Shown piece after piece: positions 51,839-62,136 of a stretch of 64,000 nucleotides of DNA. Location of the stretch: the NCBI RefSeq assembly GCF_017916325.1, contig NC_090169.1:167501-231500 (forward strand), in the 5' to 3' direction. Position numbers and translations under genes: made by a program. The stretch is from Leishmania martiniquensis (taxonomy: Eukaryota; Euglenozoa; Kinetoplastea; Trypanosomatida; Trypanosomatidae). A model generated the notes under the pieces. That model did not search any database. It was given only the letters and a program-made list of their open reading frames with translations, and had not been told where the DNA came from. Each line of letters opens with the position of its first letter. Position 1 is the stretch's first letter.

Positions 51839-53299
51839 GCCCCTTCCCTTTACCCCTCCCATCCACCCTCTCTCTCTCCTCTGGCGCGGGTGCTCTCTGA
51901 TGACGCCAATCACCCCCTCCCCTTTTTTTAACGACTCGTCGAAAGGCGCAGGTATAGTGGCGTACTCAGTGCACTCAAGCCCAGCCAAAGCAGCTGGAAT
52001 ATGGACTGTGACCATTCGGGTTGATGATGGCGGCGGAGCCCCTTTACCTCTGATCTTGTCGCAACCGCCCCTCCTCCTTCGGCGAAGGTCTCCTTTGTAT
52101 GTAGAGAACTCGCCTTCTGTGTGTGGTGTCTGTGTGTATACGTGTGTATATGTGTCTGTGTATGTGTGTGTGCCTCCCTCCCCCCACCCCACCCCACCCT
52201 CTATGCACGCAAGAAGAAACGAGGCGCTGGTCAAGAGGCGGGTAGAATTGTGCGCGTTGTTCAAGATGTACGAAATGGAAGAAATAGGCAATGGCATCAG
52301 AGCATGCGAAGCAGCGAAAAAAAAAACGGCCCGCCAGCAGCAGTCTCCTGCCACCACCCCAGACGTAAGCGCATCGTTCGCCGGCGGGGGCGGGGCGGGG
52401 GGCAAGTGCTTCTCGAAATGGAGCAGCTAAGCCCTTTTTTTTCCTTCTTCGCGTTCGATGTGTGCATTGCTACGCACGCAGAAACACGTACATTATTGAC
52501 GCCATAGCATCGCCACGCCTCACCACTACCACCGTCACCGCCATGATGATCGTCACCCTCCCTCGCTCTCTCGCTCTCGCTCTCTCTCCATAAACCGCAT
52601 CCCCTTCACCTCGTGGCGTCCGTTGCCTTTCGATGACGCACCCAACACACAAACACACACCTGCGCTATCCGCACAAACACGAAAAAAAGGGAACGCCCA
52701 ACGCCATCAGAAGAGACAGTCGCACTTCGCCTCCACAGACCTCCAACCCCGCATTACGGCAAGAGGAATACTTAAATATATGCGTTTATGTATATATTTT
52801 TATGCACGAGCCCTCGCCTATCAAGTAGAATCCACACAAGTGCGCGCATTCCCAGCCTCGTCCTGCACAGCCTCTCTGCATCTACCCGTTTTTTTCACAG
52901 AAGAGTGGGAGGAGGAGGAGAGGGGTAAAAGGGAGGAGCGAAGAGGGGACGCACGCCTCTTGCCGCGAGTAGTTTTGAGCTGTAAGACGCATCAGGCGCT
53001 GGCTCGATTGAAGAACTGTAGGTAAGGGGGGAGGGTAGTGTGGTGCGAATTCATCGCTGCTCGAAACGCACGCGATTCACGAAGATAGATAGTTTCGTCA
53101 CGGGTGGTTGTTCTCTTTCCTCCACCGCACTCCACCTCACCCACATACGCGCATACAAACGGGAGCGCGCATCATCTCTGCCGTTGCGTGTGTATGTGCG
53201 TGTGCATGCGTGTGTTTTTTGCATTGGATATCTTGTTACTGGCATTGCCGTTAACGAAGAAGAAAAGTGGGGAAGCACAGAAGAAGCAGGCCCGTCATC
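51839..53299 (+). other. Intergenic spacer between channel and importin beta
   Basis: No gene is supported in 1.46 kb. It includes a GT-rich run (52119-52171), poly-A (52318-52326), a CT tract near 52563-52590 and a TA-rich patch near 52775-52800. Confidence 0.55.
52119..52171. repeat. GT-rich microsatellite
   Basis: Imperfect GT/TA dinucleotide repeat downstream of the channel stop codon. Confidence 0.75.
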
Positions 53300-55912
53300 A
53301 TGTCAAACGTTACGGAGCTTTTGATGGCCCTGGGCAACCCGGAGCCGTCTATCCGGGTGCCTGCGGAAACCGCCGTGAACAGTGCCAAGGAGACGGACCT
53401 CGCCACCTTCATGACAACAATGCTGCATGAGTTTCGAGACGAGAGCAAGCCGACCTTTGCCCGTAACATGGCGGGAACACTGCTGAAGAATGCCGTGGCG
53501 CCGTCGCTTCGCGAAGTGGCGGCACGGCACGCTCTGGAGGAACGCTGGCGAGCCCTGCCGGCGGATGTGCGGCTGCAAGTCAAGAATGAGGTGCTGGGCA
53601 CTCTCGGAAGTCCCAATCGCGATGTGCGCACAGTTGCCGCGAACATCATTGGCAGCCTGGCTCGTAGCGAGTTGCCTTCCGGGGAGTGGCCGCAGCTGAT
53701 GGGCATCCTTATCGGCGCAGCGCAGTCTGCCTCTGAGCAGCACCAGGAGGCAGCCCTCACAGCCATCGGGTATATATGTGAAGAGGGCAAAGATCACGAA
53801 GAAGTAGAGGAGGCGCTGAAGCCGAGCACGACGGACGTTCTATCTGCCATTGTGCACTGCATGGCAAGCGCCAACGAAGATGTCAAGTTCAGCGCCACCA
53901 ATGCCCTGTGCAATGCAATGGAGTACATTCACGACAACATGGACGTGCCGGAGCAGCGCAGCTACCTCGTGACGGCGCTGTGCGAGACAGCCAAGTCATG
54001 CACAACGGCGCGCACGCGAGAGCGCGCGATGGAGAGTTTGGTCAAAGTAGCGGAGCTGTACTACGCGACGCTGCCGGACTACATCGCACGGCTCCACGAG
54101 ATCACCACAAACGCCATTTTCCACGACGAGGAGGCGGTGGGCCTGCAAGCCATTCAGTTTTGGATCTCGATCTGCGAGCTGGAGCGGGACATGAAGGAGG
54201 GCGGCGACATGCAGTCAAGCCTGAACTACAGCGCGCAGGGACTGACCTTCCTCGTCGATATCTGCAAGCAGCTCCTTGTCCGACAAGAAGAGGACCAGAC
54301 GGAGGACGACTGGAACCTTTCCGTGGCCGGTGGCAAGCTGCTGCAGAGCCTCGCCGAGGCCGTCGGCAGCCCTATCCAGCGCCCCGTCATGGATTTTGTG
54401 TATGCAAACATTAACAGCACCGAGTGGCGCAAGCGCGAAGCATCTGTGATGGCGTTCGGGTGTATTCTTGGCGTCCAGGAAACGGCGGCGCAGGAGGCCA
54501 TTCAAGACACGGTGGCGCAGGCGGTGCCCGGCCTCATGGAATACCTTCGTGATCCGAACGAGATGGTGGCGGACACGAGTGCGTGGGTGTTAGCGCTTGT
54601 GTGCGAGAACTTCGTCGACATCTTCCTGCAAACCCCCGACCTGCTACAGCGCTTAATGAACGATGTTGGTCCGATGATCGGCGGCGACAACGCACGCATG
54701 GGCGTTCGCGCGTGCCACATCATCAACAACATCGCGCTGGCGTATGAGGAAGAAGAGGATCAACAGACGAACGAGATTTCGCGCTACTACGGCGACCTCG
54801 TCAGCGTCCTTCTGCACGCCATCGACCACGGCGCCACCAACGACTTCAAGAGCGCTGCTCAAGAAACATTGAATGCCCTCGTAGACGCGGCGGCGAACGA
54901 CTGCTGCAGTGCCTACCTGATCCAATTGCCTCATGAACTACTAGCTCGCATGGGCCCGCAGCTTAACGCGCTGCGACAGTCCGGCGGCGACAATATCGAA
55001 GCCGAGGCGATGATGGGGCTGCTCTGTGGCGCTCTCTCGGCGCTTGCGCGCAAGCTGGGTCAGAGCTTTATGCCGTTCCTAGACCCCTCCATGCAGGCAC
55101 TCATCCAGGTGATCGAGCTGCCCACTGACTACGTGCAGCAGGAGGCGCTGGTAGCCATCGGCAGTATCGCCTACGTCGCCAAAGAGCAACTGGCGCCATA
55201 CCTGGAGAAGGTGATCCCGCGCGTGCTCAAGTATCTGCAGGCTTTCGATGAGCCAGACAGCATTTACGGTGTGGTGGCGGCTGTCGGCGACCTGAGTCTA
55301 TCCTGCCGCCTCTCGCTGCTGCCCTACGAGTCCGGTATCATGAACACCCTTTACGTCAACCTGACGAACACCGAGGTGGATCGGGAGTTGAAGTGCTCCT
55401 TTCTCAGCTGCTTCAGCGACTTCATTCTCAACGTGCTGGGCAGCGAGCGCTTCAAACCCTATATGGCCGCGCTGCTGCCACTGGTGGATCGGCTATTCCG
55501 CGCCAGCTGCGAGATCGATATCCGCGGTGACCCTGAGGGCGAGGAGTACGTGATGAACCTATGGGAGACAACCGCCTCCTTCTACTCCTCCGTCACTCAG
55601 TGCTTCAAAAGCACCGACGTCGATGCACTAGCGCCGTACTTAGCGAACATTTTGAGCTTTGCCCTTCACGCCGCCACGAACGCCGGTGAATTTGAGGAGA
55701 CGCAGATGGCGGCACTCATGGTCATTGGCGACATGGCATCCGTGCTTCGCCACGTTCCCAATCCGCAGATGAGGGCACAGGCGAAGCAGGCGCTGCTAGC
55801 AGACGCCGTGAACGGGGCCCTGAACCAAGCGCTGTGCAGCACTACCTCCGAAGACAACAAAAAGCAGATGAAGTGGATCCGTAATCAGCTAAGCCACCTT
55901 CAGCGTTCTTGA
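53300..55912 (+). CDS. KPNB1: Importin beta-1 (karyopherin beta)
   Basis: An 870-residue HEAT-repeat solenoid of the length expected for importin beta-1 (human 876). The N-terminus is an importin-beta N-terminal (IBN) domain: AETAVNSAKETDLATFM, ESKPTFARNMAGTLLKNAV. Paired-helix HEAT units continue to the end, including QHQEAALTAIGYICEE, FSATNALCNAMEYI, WRKREASVMAFGCIL, ADTSAWVLALVCENFVDIF and DYVQQEALVAIGSIAYVAK. The last is the conserved repeat 14-15 region. Importin beta carries importin alpha-bound cargo through the nuclear pore and is released by RanGTP. ATG 53300 is chosen because the family homology starts there; the short upstream frame has no ATG. No odd features. The gene is the last single-copy gene before the tandem array. 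Confidence 0.95.
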   Translation: MSNVTELLMALGNPEPSIRVPAETAVNSAKETDLATFMTTMLHEFRDESKPTFARNMAGTLLKNAVAPSLREVAARHALEERWRALPADVRLQVKNEVLGTLGSPNRDVRTVAANIIGSLARSELPSGEWPQLMGILIGAAQSASEQHQEAALTAIGYICEEGKDHEEVEEALKPSTTDVLSAIVHCMASANEDVKFSATNALCNAMEYIHDNMDVPEQRSYLVTALCETAKSCTTARTRERAMESLVKVAELYYATLPDYIARLHEITTNAIFHDEEAVGLQAIQFWISICELERDMKEGGDMQSSLNYSAQGLTFLVDICKQLLVRQEEDQTEDDWNLSVAGGKLLQSLAEAVGSPIQRPVMDFVYANINSTEWRKREASVMAFGCILGVQETAAQEAIQDTVAQAVPGLMEYLRDPNEMVADTSAWVLALVCENFVDIFLQTPDLLQRLMNDVGPMIGGDNARMGVRACHIINNIALAYEEEEDQQTNEISRYYGDLVSVLLHAIDHGATNDFKSAAQETLNALVDAAANDCCSAYLIQLPHELLARMGPQLNALRQSGGDNIEAEAMMGLLCGALSALARKLGQSFMPFLDPSMQALIQVIELPTDYVQQEALVAIGSIAYVAKEQLAPYLEKVIPRVLKYLQAFDEPDSIYGVVAAVGDLSLSCRLSLLPYESGIMNTLYVNLTNTEVDRELKCSFLSCFSDFILNVLGSERFKPYMAALLPLVDRLFRASCEIDIRGDPEGEEYVMNLWETTASFYSSVTQCFKSTDVDALAPYLANILSFALHAATNAGEFEETQMAALMVIGDMASVLRHVPNPQMRAQAKQALLADAVNGALNQALCSTTSEDNKKQMKWIRNQLSHLQRS

Positions 55913-56377
55913 CGGCTCCGCACAGCGACGGAGACTCGTGCACGTGTGCACATGCGTTTAACGGGAGTACGACTGCGCTGGGGCCACTGCATGGGGCGAG
56001 GGGTGAGAATAGATGGTCTCCGCCCATGCGTATCACTGAACTTCTCAGGAAAGGTGCGTCCTGTACAGGCATCTCATGATAGCCTCGCCCCTGTGTTTGT
56101 GTGTGCGTGTGTTCTCCATCTATTATCAGCTAACGTTTTGACGCGATCATCGCAGGTCCTCCTGCCACACGCCTTCGTGCCTTGGAAAGAGGCTCCTCTT
56201 CACACGTCCCATGTCTCTCCTCTCGTGAGCCTGCGAAGGTTGGAGCGACGGTCCCCGGAGCTCAGCAGACGGATTCATTTACGCCATGCGGCTACACAAC
56301 ACCTATAAGCTAAGAGAACCCGAGATACACCCTAACTCGCTGGATTCTATCTCGTTATGTTGTGCGCGGTCCTGTCT
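55913..56377 (+). other. Spacer between importin beta and the tandem array
   Basis: No gene is seen. This is the unique flank on the left of the array; the duplicated sequence starts at about 56378. Confidence 0.6.
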
Positions 56378-56935
56378 TTTCTTGATAGGAAGGGAGGAGG
56401 GTCCACATCTTCGTGCCCGTGACAGTTTGTATGGGTGTGTGTGTGTGCGCGCGCGCACATGGGCATGACGCCAAACGGGAAACAGGCAAGCAAAGGAAAA
56501 TGACGACGGTACACACAAGCAGAGAGAGAGACGGGCGTGACGGGGCGCACCTCGGCTGCGTCGGCTCCCCTTCCCCTCCCCCCTCCTCCTCCTCCTCCCT
56601 TCCTGAACAGGAGGGGAGAGGCCGCTTGGAGGTACTTTGGGGACCGCGCGCGCGCCAGCATTGCTCTCCGCACTCGCAACGCGTCTGTGCGCTTGAGAGA
56701 GGGGGGGGCAGGTGAAGCCGAGCAGCAGCCGACGCTAATGAATCCTGCCCCGCTACAAGGGCGTTTCCGCGGCACTGCCTTCAGCTGCACCGGTGCAAGT
56801 GCTCCCGCTTCGCCGCTCCCTGGAGCCCTTGCTGACTTGGCATCATGCGTTACACGCACCACGGGCCGTGAGGGCGGTATTGGGGTGTGGCGCCGCGCTC
56901 CTCTCCCCCGCGCCCCAGACCACGCACCCTCCTTT

Positions 56936-56973
56936 GCTCTTCCCCCCCCCCCGCTCTCTCTCACTCTGCGTAG
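56936..56973 (+). promoter_or_regulatory. Candidate spliced-leader acceptor, glycosyltransferase copy 1
   Basis: A C-run and CT tract end in GCGTAG, AG at 56972-56973, 47 nt before ATG 57020. An alternative acceptor is the CTCCTCCT tract ending near 56611. The equivalent site in copy 2 is AG 60560-60561. Prediction only. Confidence 0.4.
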
Positions 56974-57019
56974 TGACACGTACACTGCAACGCGCCCAAT
57001 CAGCACCTTTCTGCGCCGG

Positions 57020-58519
57020 ATGCAGCCCATACACGGCACCCGACTTGTCAAGACACGTTTGCGGTGCGGCCGCCGCCGTCTCACCTCTCTGATAGCCGTC
57101 TCGCTCTTTCTCACCGTCGCCTCCGTCTTCGTCTCCCTAGAGCTCCTGGGGCTGAAGAGTGAGCCGATCCGCTCCGCCCCCCTCGCTTCCACACCGGATG
57201 CAGGCACGGTGCCGCAGCCCGACCGAGCGCCACTGGAACTCCTCAACTCGTTCCTCGATTGCCTTACCGCCCGCATAAACGTGGACCGCCACACTGGGAC
57301 GGAGCACCCCATCCCCGATGACGACGCCAGCATCCCGTACATGGTCATGCCCGTGACGGTGGAGGAGAAGCTGATGGCGTCGCTCATATGCAACCTCACT
57401 GTGCACATCCACCGCATCGTGTACGTGCAGAACGGCGCCGTGCCCAGCATGACCGCCTTTCTGTGCGCCGTGGTCGCCGCTCTCCCCTTCACGCAGCGCG
57501 TGCGCGTGATGCGAAAGCCCGGCAACTTCGGCTACGCCACTGCGCTCAACCTGGCGGCGCGCGACTTCCTCACGCTGCCTTTCGACGAAGCACCGTTCTT
57601 CCTTATGGCCAACAACGACGTGCTGCTGCCTGGCGGCATGATGAAGAAGGCGCTGCCGCTGTTCTTCAACGCGTCCCGCGCGGGCCGCAGCATGCTGGAT
57701 AAGATGGAAGCGGAGGTGGCGACGGAGCCGAACGAGTACACGCCGCCGCAGTTCCGTGACGTGCCGCTGCGCTCCACAGATGGTCGCCACGTGCTGGTGA
57801 CGTCGCGCCTCCTGCCCGACCGCATCCGCTACCAGCCGCTGCAGCAGCGCCGCGCCGCCTTCGCGGGCTTCTACGGCGACCTCTACCCAGATGTACAGGA
57901 CCAAACGGCGCTCTGGGCAGTGACGCGGCTCGCGCTGGAGGTGGCCGGCTTCTTCGACGAGAACTGCTACCCCGCGTACTTCGAGGACACGGACCTTAAG
58001 CGCCGTCTTCGCCTGCTTGGCTTCCAAGAGCTTCGAGTCCCGGGCTGGGAGCAGACGCCGCTGTTGCACATCGGGGGCGGCTCACGGTCTGGGGTGGGGG
58101 AGCTCTTTGCGCCTCAGTTCGCGAAGGAGGCGAACGCCTTCCTGCAAGGGTCCTCTGCCATCATAAATCGAGTGTATTGGAGACCATACGTGCTTATGAA
58201 GTACGGGCCTGTGGAGCCTAACGACCTCGCGGTGATGGTCGAGCCGAACAAGGAGGATGGCACACCGCTGGACGCCTTCGTTATCAACGAGCGGCGCCGC
58301 TGCGTCATCGAGCAGCTAGAGCAGCGGCTGATCGACACGTTTGTGGCCGACCCGCTGACACCCGTCTCGGTCATCTGGGATATCATCAGGGGCGCGGAGT
58401 GGGGGGGATGGGAAGCCGATCCAGTCGCGGATCAACGGGGCTGTCTACTACCGAAACAGGTCTACCCTGCGCCTGCTGGCCGACTGTGCGGCGGTGGCGG
58501 GCGGCCTCGCGGTCCCTAG
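57020..58519 (+). CDS. GT2-like glycosyltransferase, copy 1 (C-terminus frameshifted)
   Basis: A type II membrane protein: short basic cytosolic N-terminus, one helix at about 21-45 (LTSLIAVSLFLTVASVFVSL), then a luminal catalytic domain. GT-A features are visible: NNDVLLPGGMM, a DxD-like nucleotide-sugar site or its neighbour, and the acceptor-side motif GFFDENCYPAYFEDTDLKRR, typical of GT2 enzymes. Golgi location and transfer of a sugar to surface glycoconjugates are inferred. From gene order I suspect the SCA-type phosphoglycan arabinosyltransferases of Leishmania, but this is memory, not shown by the sequence. A run of 7 G at 58401-58407 (6 in copy 2) shifts the frame after EWG, replacing the last 46 residues with a Pro/Gly-rich string ending at 58519. 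With 6 G the frame would end at TAG 58548-58550, giving about 509 residues. The open frame continues upstream of ATG 57020, but that part is not kept between copies. Confidence 0.75.
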   Translation: MQPIHGTRLVKTRLRCGRRRLTSLIAVSLFLTVASVFVSLELLGLKSEPIRSAPLASTPDAGTVPQPDRAPLELLNSFLDCLTARINVDRHTGTEHPIPDDDASIPYMVMPVTVEEKLMASLICNLTVHIHRIVYVQNGAVPSMTAFLCAVVAALPFTQRVRVMRKPGNFGYATALNLAARDFLTLPFDEAPFFLMANNDVLLPGGMMKKALPLFFNASRAGRSMLDKMEAEVATEPNEYTPPQFRDVPLRSTDGRHVLVTSRLLPDRIRYQPLQQRRAAFAGFYGDLYPDVQDQTALWAVTRLALEVAGFFDENCYPAYFEDTDLKRRLRLLGFQELRVPGWEQTPLLHIGGGSRSGVGELFAPQFAKEANAFLQGSSAIINRVYWRPYVLMKYGPVEPNDLAVMVEPNKEDGTPLDAFVINERRRCVIEQLEQRLIDTFVADPLTPVSVIWDIIRGAEWGGWEADPVADQRGCLLPKQVYPAPAGRLCGGGGRPRGP

Positions 58520-58550
58520 GCGGGCCAGCAGCGCCTCGGTGGCGCGGTAG

Positions 58551-59970
58551 GCGTGTGCGATGCTGGTGGCCCGGGGTGGCGCTTTGCGCCGGAGAGAGAC
58601 ACGCACGCCGTCTCGGGGTCTGACGCCTGCGAGACGTCGACGAGTCCCCGCACCTCCCGCATCTGTCACCGCCCCCTCCACCGCCACCGCTGCGCAGCCG
58701 TGCGAGGTCAGAGCGCATCGTGCGACACGCAGAGAGAATCGGGAGGAAGACGACGGTGCCGGGTCGAAGGTGAGGAGACTGTGCACGGCGTATACAACTG
58801 CAAATGGAGGAGAGGTGCGGCGCACTTCCTTTACCCTCACTTTCACTCCTTTTAGACCTCTGCGAGCCGAGTAGAGCGCTCGGCGAAAGGGTGAGCTTCC
58901 CCCCTTCTGCCTATCGTCCTCTCGGCATAATCAGCCCCAACTAATAGCGTGCAAACGTGCACGCTCACGTGCGCCTCCTCTGCTACGCATGTGCGTGCCC
59001 TTGGCGCATGCGTTGGCTTCGTCTTCGGTTAGTCCTCTTTGTTTGTTAGGCACCCCGCTTAAGTGGCGGCAATCTTTTTTTTCCGTTGTGTATCTTCGCC
59101 TCCTCTTTCTTCCTTCGGTGTATATGTGCAGAAAGTTGTTGTGCGCTCTGTGGTCACTGTGCCAGTTGATGCACAGGAGTCAGCAGGCGGATTAACCCAA
59201 TGGACAGTGATTTCAACCCTCCCCTTCCTTCCTTTTTCCATCCGCTGTAACGTTTTTCTGATACACAAATAATCGGCTGTGCGCAGTCCTTCCTTGTTCG
59301 GATGACGACGCCGGCACACTGCAAAAGGCCGTCCCCCCCTCCCGACGGCGCAGTCGGTGCCTCCGTCCCTCCCGGAGCCGCCTCAGCGCCCCTTTCCTTC
59401 TTCAGCGTTGTTTTATTCCTAATCGATTTGGCCGTGGGCTTTATCTATTCTTTCGAGTTGCGTTTTAGTCAGCGTGCCATCCTGCAGCTTCCCCATATCC
59501 ACTTCATGCGGAAGGCCGCATGCTGCGAAGACATTTGGCCATAGTGTCCTCTTGAGCGCATGGCACCGTATACAAAGTCTGCGCAGCCATAACCCCATCA
59601 TCACCACTCTTACCAAGCTTCATGCAACATCGTGACGCGGAGGGGGGCAAGAATATGTCCGAGTCCGTGCGGCGAATAGCACACTGTCTCTGTGTTCATC
59701 GCCACCAGTCATCTGAGGTCTGCTGGGTCACACCAACGCCGGTGTGACTCCCGTCGCAGCTGCTGAAGGGCAGCGTGGCATTCCTCACGCGTACGTTTCC
59801 TAGACAAATGCGGCCCGCCATGGCAGAGAAATTGCATCCCTAACTGTGAACGCATGTTCCGAGGCACACGTCACCAGCACGAGCAACAAGCGCAATGCAT
59901 CCACCTCTTTTGGCTCCATCTAACCTCTCTCCCTTCATCCGCTTGGAGCAGAATGGGTTGTGTCCCATCG
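58551..59970 (+). other. Array unit 1, 3' flank of the glycosyltransferase gene
   Basis: No second gene is supported. It contains T-rich patches and, toward the end (about 59600-59960), a block of balanced composition resembling retroposon-derived UTR. An 80-codon frame at 59302-59544 loses its final reading in copy 2 through a one-base C-run change, which argues against coding. Confidence 0.5.
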
Positions 59971-60607
59971 TTTCTTGATAGGAAGGGAGGAGGGTCCACA
60001 TCTTCGTGCCCGTGACAGTTTGTATGGGTGTGTGTGTGTGCGCGCGCGCACATGGGCATGACGCCAAACGGGAAACAGGCAAGCAAAGGAAAATGACGAC
60101 GGTACACACAAGCAGAGAGAGAGACGGGCGTGACGGGGCGCACCTCGGCTGCGTCGGCTCCCCTTCCCCTCCCCCCTCCTCCTCCTCCTCCCTTCCTGAA
60201 CAGGAGGGGAGAGGCCGCTTGGAGGTACTTTGGGGACCGCGCGCGCGCCAGCATTGCTCTCCGCACTCGCAACGCGTCTGTGCGCTTGAGAGAGGGGGGG
60301 GCAGGTGAAGCCGAGCAGCAGCCGACGCTAATGAATCCTGCCCCGCTACAAGGGCGTTTCCGCGGCACTGCCTTCAGCTGCACCGGTGCAAGTGCTCCCG
60401 CTTCGCCGCTCCCTGGAGCCCTTGCTGACTTGGCATCATGCGTTACACGCACCACGGGCCGTGAGGGCGGTATTGGGGTGTGGCGCCGCGCTCCTCTCCC
60501 CGCGCCCCAGACCACGCACCCTCCTTTGCTCTTCCCCCCCGCTCTCTCTCACTCTGCGTAGTGACACGTACACTGCAACGCGCCCAATCAGCACCTTTCT
60601 GCGCCGG

Positions 60608-62136
60608 ATGCAGCCCATACACGGCACCCGACTTGTCAAGACACGTTTGCGGTGCGGCCGCCGCCGTCTCACCTCTCTGATAGCCGTCTCGCTCTTTCTC
60701 ACCGTCGCCTCCGTCTTCGTCTCCCTAGAGCTCCTGGGGCTGAAGAGTGAGCCGATCCGCTCCGCCCCCCTCGCTTCCACACCGGATGCAGGCACGGTGC
60801 CGCAGCCCGACCGAGCGCCACTGGAACTCCTCAACTCGTTCCTCGATTGCCTTACCGCCCGCATAAACGTGGACCGCCACACTGGGACGGAGCACCCCAT
60901 CCCCGATGACGACGCCAGCATCCCGTACATGGTCATGCCCGTGACGGTGGAGGAGAAGCTGATGGCGTCGCTCATATGCAACCTCACTGTGCACATCCAC
61001 CGCATCGTGTACGTGCAGAACGGCGCCGTGCCCAGCATGACCGCCTTTCTGTGCGCCGTGGTCGCCGCTCTCCCCTTCACGCAGCGCGTGCGCGTGATGC
61101 GAAAGCCCGGCAACTTCGGCTACGCCACTGCGCTCAACCTGGCGGCGCGCGACTTCCTCACGCTGCCTTTCGACGAAGCACCGTTCTTCCTTATGGCCAA
61201 CAACGACGTGCTGCTGCCTGGCGGCATGATGAAGAAGGCGCTGCCGCTGTTCTTCAACGCGTCCCGCGCGGGCCGCAGCATGCTGGATAAGATGGAAGCG
61301 GAGGTGGCGACGGAGCCGAACGAGTACACGCCGCCGCAGTTCCGTGACGTGCCGCTGCGCTCCACAGATGGTCGCCACGTGCTGGTGACGTCGCGCCTCC
61401 TGCCCGACCGCATCCGCTACCAGCCGCTGCAGCAGCGCCGCGCCGCCTTCGCGGGCTTCTACGGCGACCTCTACCCAGATGTACAGGACCAAACGGCGCT
61501 CTGGGCAGTGACGCGGCTCGCGCTGGAGGTGGCCGGCTTCTTCGACGAGAACTGCTACCCCGCGTACTTCGAGGACACGGACCTTAAGCGCCGTCTTCGC
61601 CTGCTTGGCTTCCAAGAGCTTCGAGTCCCGGGCTGGGAGCAGACGCCGCTGTTGCACATCGGGGGCGGCTCACGGTCTGGGGTGGGGAGCTCTTTGCGCC
61701 TCAGTTCGCGAAGGAGGCGAACGCCTTCCTGCAAGGGTCCTCTGCCATCATAAATCGAGTGTATTGGAGACCATACGTGCTTATGAAGTACGGGCCTGTG
61801 GAGCCTAACGACCTCGCGGTGATGGTCGAGCCGAACAAGGAGGATGGCACACCGCTGGACGCCTTCGTTATCAACGAGCGGCGCCGCTGCGTCATCGAGC
61901 AGCTAGAGCAGCGGCTGATCGACACGTTTGTGGCCGACCCGCTGACACCCGTCTCGGTCATCTGGGATATCATCAGGGGCGCGGAGTGGGGGGATGGGAA
62001 GCCGATCCAGTCGCGGATCAACGGGGCTGTCTACTACCGAAACAGGTCTACCCTGCGCCTGCTGGCCGACTGTGCGGCGGTGGCGGGCGGCCTCGCGGTC
62101 CCTAGGCGGGCCAGCAGCGCCTCGGTGGCGCGGTAG
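60608..62136 (+). pseudogene. GT2-like glycosyltransferase, copy 2 (internal frameshift)
   Basis: Nearly identical to copy 1 through residue 358. At 61684-61687 there are 4 G where copy 1 has 5. The frame is lost after GGGSRSGVG and the first open frame ends at 61753 with an Arg-rich tail. The original frame resumes at 61759 (VYWRPYVLMKYGPV) and, with 6 G at 61988-61993, reads through to an intact C-terminus (KPIQSRINGAVYYRNR) and stop TAG 62134-62136. The break is therefore in a different place from copy 1, and each copy is intact where the other is broken. Either both are decaying or, more simply, both G-run lengths are base-calling errors and the two genes are functional. The signal-anchor helix and GT-A motifs are as in copy 1. 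Confidence 0.75.

Larger units (their letters stand above)
56378..59970 (+). repeat. Tandem array unit 1 (3593 bp)
   Basis: From the TTTCTTGATAGGAAGGGAGG segment the sequence is repeated almost base for base 3593 bp later. The unit contains a 5' flank, one glycosyltransferase gene and about 1.4 kb of 3' flank. Unit 1 differs from unit 2 only, as far as I can see, in homopolymer lengths. Examples are the C run near 56944-56952, G runs at 58096-58100 and 58401-58407, and the T run near 59067-59076. Confidence 0.95.

Noticed and set aside
57137..58069. A 310-codon open frame on the - strand, repeated at 60725-61657
   Set aside because: It lies wholly antisense to the glycosyltransferase gene and is a by-product of GC-rich third positions. 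Its product is His/Arg/Val-rich without domain features, and the coding strand has clear GT-A motifs.
59302..59544. An 80-codon frame in the array flank with a hydrophobic middle segment
   Set aside because: Its frame changes in unit 2 because of a one-base C-run difference, and its composition is that of the spacer. Probably UTR.
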